A DNA stretch of 64,000 nucleotides from Flagellimonas sp947499585 (GTDB lineage: Bacteria > Bacteroidota > Bacteroidia > Flavobacteriales > Flavobacteriaceae), in assembly GCF_044596045.1 (NCBI RefSeq), contig NZ_CP138995.1, positions 3,472,001 to 3,536,000 of the forward strand, given 5' to 3'. The translations under genes and the position numbers were made by a program. The notes beneath the pieces were generated by a model, which saw nothing but the letters and a program-made list of their open reading frames with translations, was not told the DNA's origin and did not search any database. This document shows, one piece after another, positions 59,605 to 64,000 of the stretch (positions are counted from its first letter, which is position 1; each line of letters opens with the position of its first letter).

Positions 59605-61095
59605 TTAGGTCTTCTTCCAAAAATATGGGGTTAAAATAATAAGCACCGTAAAAAGTTCTAAACGCCCTAATAACATCAAAAACCCACACCACCATTTACC
59701 AGCGTCTGGGAGGCTGTTATAATTGCTAACGGGGTTAAGGCTTCCTAACGCGGGGCCCACATTACCTAGGGAGGATGCTGAACCGCCAATTGCCGAAACG
59801 AAGTCAAGACCCAAAAACCCTAACACCAAAGAACCTATTATAAAGAATAACATATAAAGCACAAAAAAGGCGATTATGTTATATACGATATGTTCCGAAA
59901 CCGTTTTTTCATTGTAACGAACGGGAATAATTGCATTGGTATGTAAGGTACGTTTGAACTCCAGCAGTCCATTTTTTATAATCAATAAATGTCGCATCAC
60001 CTTTATTCCACCTGCAGTAGAACCGGCGGATCCTCCCAAGAACATAAGTCCAAAAAAGAAAATGGTCAAAAAGGGAGTCCAACTGGTGAAATCAGCGGTT
60101 ACAAAACCTGTTGTCGTAACAATTGCCATAACCTGAAAAAGTGCGTGCCTAAATGCACTCTCTCCTTCACCTGAAACCATGGGATGGAAATCAGATACGG
60201 GAACATTTGCATTAAAATAAACTACTAATGCTGCTATAATTGTAAAGAGAATAAGAAAAATCGTGTAGTATTTGAATTCTTCATCTTTTAGTATTCGTTG
60301 TACTTTGCCCGTAAAGGCAAAATAGCTCAATACAAAATTACTACCTGCCAAAAACATGAAAACAATGGTGATATACTGAATTAAAGGCTGATTGTTCCAA
60401 TACGCCAAGCTTGCATTTTTAGTTGAAAAACCTCCGGTTGATAAGGTGGCTAAGGAATGGTTCATTGCATCGAAAAAAGACATTCCAGCCAGCTTCAAAA
60501 GAATAGTTTCAGCAACCGTATATCCAAAATAAATCAACCACAATCGTTTTGCAGTATCTGTTATTCTTGGGTGTAGCTTATCCCCAGCTGGCCCTGGTGC
60601 TTCTGCCGCAAACAATTGCATTCCCCCTATACCTAAAAGCGGAAGAATGGCTATTGCAAGTACAATAATTCCCATGCCTCCTATCCAATGCGTCAGACTC
60701 CGCCAAAAAAGGATTCCTTCAGGCATAGCTTCTATATCATCAATAATAGACGCTCCTGTGGTAGTGTAACCAGATATTGTTTCAAAAAAAGCATTGGTAA
60801 CTTCAGGTATCGCTCCTGAAAAAAGATATGGTAATGTGCCAGAAATGGACATAATTATCCATCCAAAGGTGACCACAATGTATCCTTCTTTTCTTTTTAC
60901 TTCCTTCTTATGACCTCTTGTATAAAACATCGCCATAACTCCAAAAAGCATAGTGACAATAGCAGCAAGGGTAATATCTAAGGTCGCACCATCCTTATAA
61001 ATACCGCTAACAAACGCTGCCAAAAGCATAAAAGAGCCATTGCAAAGTAGCAATAGCCCCATAATATGAACAATAATTCGTGTGTTAAGCTTCAT
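59605..61095 (-). CDS. trkH: TrkH-family K+ uptake channel subunit
   Basis: Potassium transporter pore subunit of 496 aa, inner membrane. Four selectivity-filter loops are visible: TTTGASIIDD, STGGFSTKN, TTTGFVTADF and GNVGPALGS. About ten or more helices. It pairs with TrkA, whose gene ends at 61095-61097 in a TAATG-type overlap with this start, so the pair is translationally coupled. Confidence 0.95.
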   Translation of the reverse strand: MKLNTRIIVHIMGLLLLCNGSFMLLAAFVSGIYKDGATLDITLAAIVTMLFGVMAMFYTRGHKKEVKRKEGYIVVTFGWIIMSISGTLPYLFSGAIPEVTNAFFETISGYTTTGASIIDDIEAMPEGILFWRSLTHWIGGMGIIVLAIAILPLLGIGGMQLFAAEAPGPAGDKLHPRITDTAKRLWLIYFGYTVAETILLKLAGMSFFDAMNHSLATLSTGGFSTKNASLAYWNNQPLIQYITIVFMFLAGSNFVLSYFAFTGKVQRILKDEEFKYYTIFLILFTIIAALVVYFNANVPVSDFHPMVSGEGESAFRHALFQVMAIVTTTGFVTADFTSWTPFLTIFFFGLMFLGGSAGSTAGGIKVMRHLLIIKNGLLEFKRTLHTNAIIPVRYNEKTVSEHIVYNIIAFFVLYMLFFIIGSLVLGFLGLDFVSAIGGSASSLGNVGPALGSLNPVSNYNSLPDAGKWWCGFLMLLGRLELFTVLIILTPYFWKKT

Positions 61096-62444
61096 TATAA
61101 GAATAGCTTTTCTATACGTGGGATAGTTTTGGGCAAGCAGCAGACCACAACACGGTCACCTTTCATAATCTTAAAGTCTCCTAATGCAATAATACCCTTG
61201 CCGTCTCTAATTACACCACCAATGCTTGCTTCTCTAGGAAAGTCCAATTCTTTAATAATCTCGCCATTCACCAATGAGGTAGCTTTCACTTCAAACTCAA
61301 GAATCTCCGCATTAAGATTACTTAAACGCGTTAATGCAAGTACTTCTCCCCTTCTTATATACCTAAAGATATTATTGGCCGCCAACAATTTTTTATTGAT
61401 AAGCGTATCTACCCCGATGGAGTGTGACAGCTGGAAATAATCCATATTCTCTACCATTGCTATGGTTTTCTTGATTTTCTTGGATTTAGCAACCAAACAG
61501 GACATGATGTTCGTTTCCGAATTTCCTGTAACCGCAATGAAAGCATCCATTGATTCTAAACTCTCTTCATCTAAAAGCTCAACGTTTCTGCCATCTCCGT
61601 TAATGACCAATGCATGGGGAAGTTCATCAGCTATATCAAATGCCTTTTCTTTATTTTTTTCAATGAGTTTTACATTGAACTTTTTATTGCATAAATCACG
61701 GGCAGTTTTAAAACCAACTTTACTGCCGCCAAGAATCATCACGTTTTTAATTTCCTTTTTTTGCATCCCTGTGAGCTTGTAAAGCTCTTCTACACCTTCG
61801 GCCGAAGTAATGAAATACACTTGATCCCCTTCTTTAAAAACCGTGTCTCCTCTTGGAATAAGGGTATACTGAGTTCCCATTCGCTGCAATGCAATGGGCA
61901 TAAAATGAAGTTCTGGGAAAATTTTAGCGGCCTCTTTGACCATTTTACCTACAAAAGGCGCCGATTTTGGCAAGAAAACCCCAATCATGGTCAGTAATCC
62001 TCCTTCAAACTCGTAGGTATCGTTGAAAGCCGATTGGTTCAACAACAACTGAATTTCTGTTGCTGCCAGTTCTTCTGGAGAAATTAATTCATCTACACCA
62101 AGTTCCTCAAACTTAATAAGTTCCCTATTGTCTATAAACTCTGTATTGGATATTCTGGCAATGGTCTTCTTGCAACCCAATTGTTTGGCCAAGAAACAGA
62201 GCGTTAAATTGGTAGTCTCCGATGCTGTTACACCAATCACCAAATCAGAAGCTTCTACTTTGGCATCCCTTAATACTTCTATTGATGTTGCATCGCCCCT
62301 AAGAACTCTAATATCCAAATGATTGTCTGCATACGACAGACTCTCTTTGTCCGTATCAATCAATGTAATTTCTTGTGCTTCATATGACAAAAGTTTTGCC
62401 AAATGAAAACCTACCTCACCTGCTCCCGCAATTATAATCTTCAT
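61095..62444 (-). CDS. trkA: Trk system K+ uptake regulatory subunit TrkA
   Basis: Cytoplasmic gating ring of the Trk potassium transporter, 449 aa. Two tandem RCK halves: each has an NAD/nucleotide-binding Rossmann motif (IIIAGAGEVGFHLAKLLS at the N-terminus; VMILGGSKVGFKTARDLC near residue 230) followed by a TrkA-C domain (GDTVFKEGDQVYFITSAEGV; and IIALGDFKIMKGDRVVVCCL). Two-domain form as in E. coli TrkA. Confidence 0.96.
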   Translation of the reverse strand: MKIIIAGAGEVGFHLAKLLSYEAQEITLIDTDKESLSYADNHLDIRVLRGDATSIEVLRDAKVEASDLVIGVTASETTNLTLCFLAKQLGCKKTIARISNTEFIDNRELIKFEELGVDELISPEELAATEIQLLLNQSAFNDTYEFEGGLLTMIGVFLPKSAPFVGKMVKEAAKIFPELHFMPIALQRMGTQYTLIPRGDTVFKEGDQVYFITSAEGVEELYKLTGMQKKEIKNVMILGGSKVGFKTARDLCNKKFNVKLIEKNKEKAFDIADELPHALVINGDGRNVELLDEESLESMDAFIAVTGNSETNIMSCLVAKSKKIKKTIAMVENMDYFQLSHSIGVDTLINKKLLAANNIFRYIRRGEVLALTRLSNLNAEILEFEVKATSLVNGEIIKELDFPREASIGGVIRDGKGIIALGDFKIMKGDRVVVCCLPKTIPRIEKLFL

Positions 62445-62581
62445 TGATTAGAATAAGATGTTCTTAATAGATTCAATTTGTAATGGTAAAAAAAGAATAT
62501 TGACCACAGTCTAAAAGACGAATACCTAACATAATACGGAAAAGTTTTCCTTTGTTGCGAGGCAAAATTACGTAATTATTT

Positions 62582-62616
62582 TTGTACACCTCTCATATAC
62601 CTAAGTTGTATATTTG
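62582..62616 (+). promoter_or_regulatory. Promoter for menG/ubiE
   Basis: TTG at 62582-62584, 24-nt spacer, TATATTTG at 62609-62616 (full -7 match). The ATG at 62633 is 17 nt downstream. Because this box lies after the upstream in-frame TTG at 62582, that codon cannot be the translation start from this promoter. Confidence 0.6.
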
Positions 62617-62632
62617 CCAGCAAATTAAGCAC

Positions 62633-63361
62633 ATGTCCAAAAAAGTCAAACCTTATAAAGATTCTGACCTCGGAAAGAAGGAACAAGTAAAGCAAATGTT
62701 CGATACTATTTCTAAGGATTATGATGGGTTAAACAGGGTTATTTCTTTAGGTATTGATTTAAAATGGCGCAAAAGGGTGGTGAATCTTCTTAAGAAGAAA
62801 TCTCCAAAAACTATTCTGGATATTGCCACGGGTACTGGAGATCTTGCTATTGCCATGACCAAGACGGGCGCGGAAAAAATTATTGGATTGGATATTTCTC
62901 CTGGAATGCTGGAAGTTGGAAAGACCAAGATTACTGATAAAAACCTACAAAACACCATTCAAATGGTAGTTGGCGACAGTGAAAATCTTTCTTTTGATGA
63001 TAATACCTTTGATGCCGTTACAGTAGCTTTTGGGGTGCGCAACTTTGAAAACTTGGAAAAAGGGCTTCAAGAAATCTATAGAGTCCTAAAACCTGAAGGA
63101 AGTTTGGTAATACTCGAAACATCTGTTCCGACCAAAACACCATTTAAACAAGGGTATAGATTGTACACAAAATATATACTTACCGGAATTGGCAAAACCT
63201 TCTCTAAGGATCGTTCTGCTTATGATTATTTAAGTGAATCAGCTTCCGTTTTTCCTCATGGTCAAGAATTCAACAATATTTTGGACAAAATTGGGTTTAT
63301 AGGTATAGAGAACATGCCCCAGACATTTGGGGTGGCATCTATATATGTCGCTACAAAATAA
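62633..63361 (+). CDS. menG: Demethylmenaquinone/ubiquinone methyltransferase
   Basis: SAM-dependent methyltransferase of the UbiE/MenG family, last step of menaquinone synthesis; Bacteroidota use menaquinone, so the MenG role is expected. 242 aa from ATG 62633 (MSKKVKPYKDSD); a TTG at 62582 would add 17 residues. Motifs: VKQMFDTISKDYDGLNRVIS, ILDIATGTGDLAIAM, GLDISPGMLEVGK, DAVTVAFGVRNFENLEKGL, FPHGQEFNNILD. The quinone links it to the NQR pump encoded in the same window. porT follows 4 bp downstream. Confidence 0.95.
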   Translation: MSKKVKPYKDSDLGKKEQVKQMFDTISKDYDGLNRVISLGIDLKWRKRVVNLLKKKSPKTILDIATGTGDLAIAMTKTGAEKIIGLDISPGMLEVGKTKITDKNLQNTIQMVVGDSENLSFDDNTFDAVTVAFGVRNFENLEKGLQEIYRVLKPEGSLVILETSVPTKTPFKQGYRLYTKYILTGIGKTFSKDRSAYDYLSESASVFPHGQEFNNILDKIGFIGIENMPQTFGVASIYVATK

Positions 63362-63365
63362 TTTG

Positions 63366-64000
63366 ATGAAAAACGTCCTTCTTCTATTTGGCCTGCTGTT
63401 ATTGGTATGTCCAAATTCCTCGGCACAGTTTAGAAAAGATCCTATTCTTAATCTTCAAACTGAAGATTTAAAGTTATTGAACTGGGGATACTATCTAGGA
63501 TTTAATTTATATGACTTTCAATTTGAATATGAAAACGATATTGGACAGGACATTTTAGTTGATACAAGCGCAGGGTTCAATGTTGGTTTGATTGGTGAAA
63601 TGCGAATCAATGAATTTTTAGATTTACGTTTTGAACCTGGCTTGCTGTACACTTCTAGAATTCTAGGTTTTCCTGGTTTTACATCAGAAAATGATGCCAT
63701 TAGAGAAGTCAAGTCCACCTATATTAGATTTCCTTTATTAGTTAAGGTAAGCGCTAAAAGGTTTGGCAACTGGAAGCCATATATTACCGGCGGAGTATAC
63801 ACCGCAATGAATCTTGGAAGCAAAGAGGATAGTCTAGATGACAATAGTAGTGGTGAATTCCGTATGAAACAGAATGTTTATGGTTATGAACTTGGTTTTG
63901 GAATTGATATTTATACAGAGTACTTTAAGTTTTCACCATCTATTAGAGGTGTTTTTGCTTTGACGGACGAACTCGTTCCTGATAATGACCCCAATAGTCC
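63366..64000 (+). CDS. porT: PorT-like T9SS outer-membrane barrel (3' end outside window)
   Basis: Translated by hand from ATG 63366; about 211 codons are visible and the gene runs past the window end. Signal peptide MKNVLLLFGLLLLVCPNSSA. The body is an outer-membrane beta-barrel (YYLGFNLYDFQFEYENDIG; EMRINEFLDLRFEPGLLYTS; STYIRFPLLVKVSAKRFGNW; YELGFGIDIYTEYFKFSPSI), matching the porin-like PorT/SprT family needed for type IX secretion. The location directly behind menG/ubiE is conserved in Bacteroidota. The surface proteins at 16-30 kb with type B CTDs are the expected kind of T9SS cargo. Confidence 0.82.
   Translation, partial: MKNVLLLFGLLLLVCPNSSAQFRKDPILNLQTEDLKLLNWGYYLGFNLYDFQFEYENDIGQDILVDTSAGFNVGLIGEMRINEFLDLRFEPGLLYTSRILGFPGFTSENDAIREVKSTYIRFPLLVKVSAKRFGNWKPYITGGVYTAMNLGSKEDSLDDNSSGEFRMKQNVYGYELGFGIDIYTEYFKFSPSIRGVFALTDELVPDNDPNS

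Overview
The window looks like a chromosomal segment of a member of the Flavobacteriaceae (Bacteroidota), probably marine. Evidence seen here: A+T-rich DNA, Bacteroidota-type promoters (TTG, 17-23 nt, TAnnTTTG), type IX secretion system (T9SS) parts (a PorT-like barrel, a T9SS plug protein, two proteins with gliding-motility/type B C-terminal domains), a complete Na+-pumping NQR operon, and a secreted sulfatase. The genus assignment is inference; Maribacter/Muricauda/Zobellia-like lineages fit. I see no rRNA, tRNA, CRISPR array, insertion sequence or prophage.

Layout. 1-11 kb: kynurenine monooxygenase (cut by the window edge), a stand-alone ClpP paralogue, an ECF sigma / small protein / MscS operon, a lipoprotein, an MFS transporter facing an AraC regulator, an astacin-type metalloprotease, kynureninase, a GNAT, an O-methyltransferase, PAP2 and TatA. 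11-16 kb: a minus-strand run of M1 aminopeptidase, a DUF6702-like protein and two tandem CarboxypepD_reg-like proteins.

16.0-29.6 kb is the accessory centrepiece: six co-directional genes for secreted repeat proteins. A 927-aa protein carries six nucleotide-identical 255-bp repeats and is followed by a T9SS type B-CTD protein. A 2175-aa collagen-like protein (about 105 Gly-X-Y blocks, each closed by DSTVP) is followed by two smaller tail-fibre-like proteins and a second paralogous type B-CTD protein. Four of the six share an N-terminal 'IYNxxTxxxHxYxGxxW' module, and the two long ones share a C-terminal knob. I infer a duplicated fibre-plus-anchor surface system in which only the anchor carries the T9SS sorting domain.

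29.6-45.3 kb: M15 and M48 peptidases, a DUF6747-like small protein, an ankyrin protein, gpmI, map, a methyltransferase, a TlpA-like thioredoxin, a membrane AraC regulator, apbE (FMN transferase that flavinylates Nqr subunits), a 119-aa NQR-associated protein and nqrABCDEF. 45.4-64 kb: T9SS plug protein, DUF3667 protein, apaG, pruA, arylamine N-acetyltransferase, a GlxA-type regulator with a metal-binding/DJ-1 protein, a MORN-like protein, rsmG, a desaturase, an aminotransferase, a sulfatase, trkH/trkA, menG and a porT-like gene cut by the window end.

The genes join into a few themes: Na+-based respiration and K+ uptake (nqr, apbE, trkAH), tryptophan/kynurenine breakdown (kmo, kynU), and envelope export (porT, plug, tatA) serving the surface-fibre cargo.
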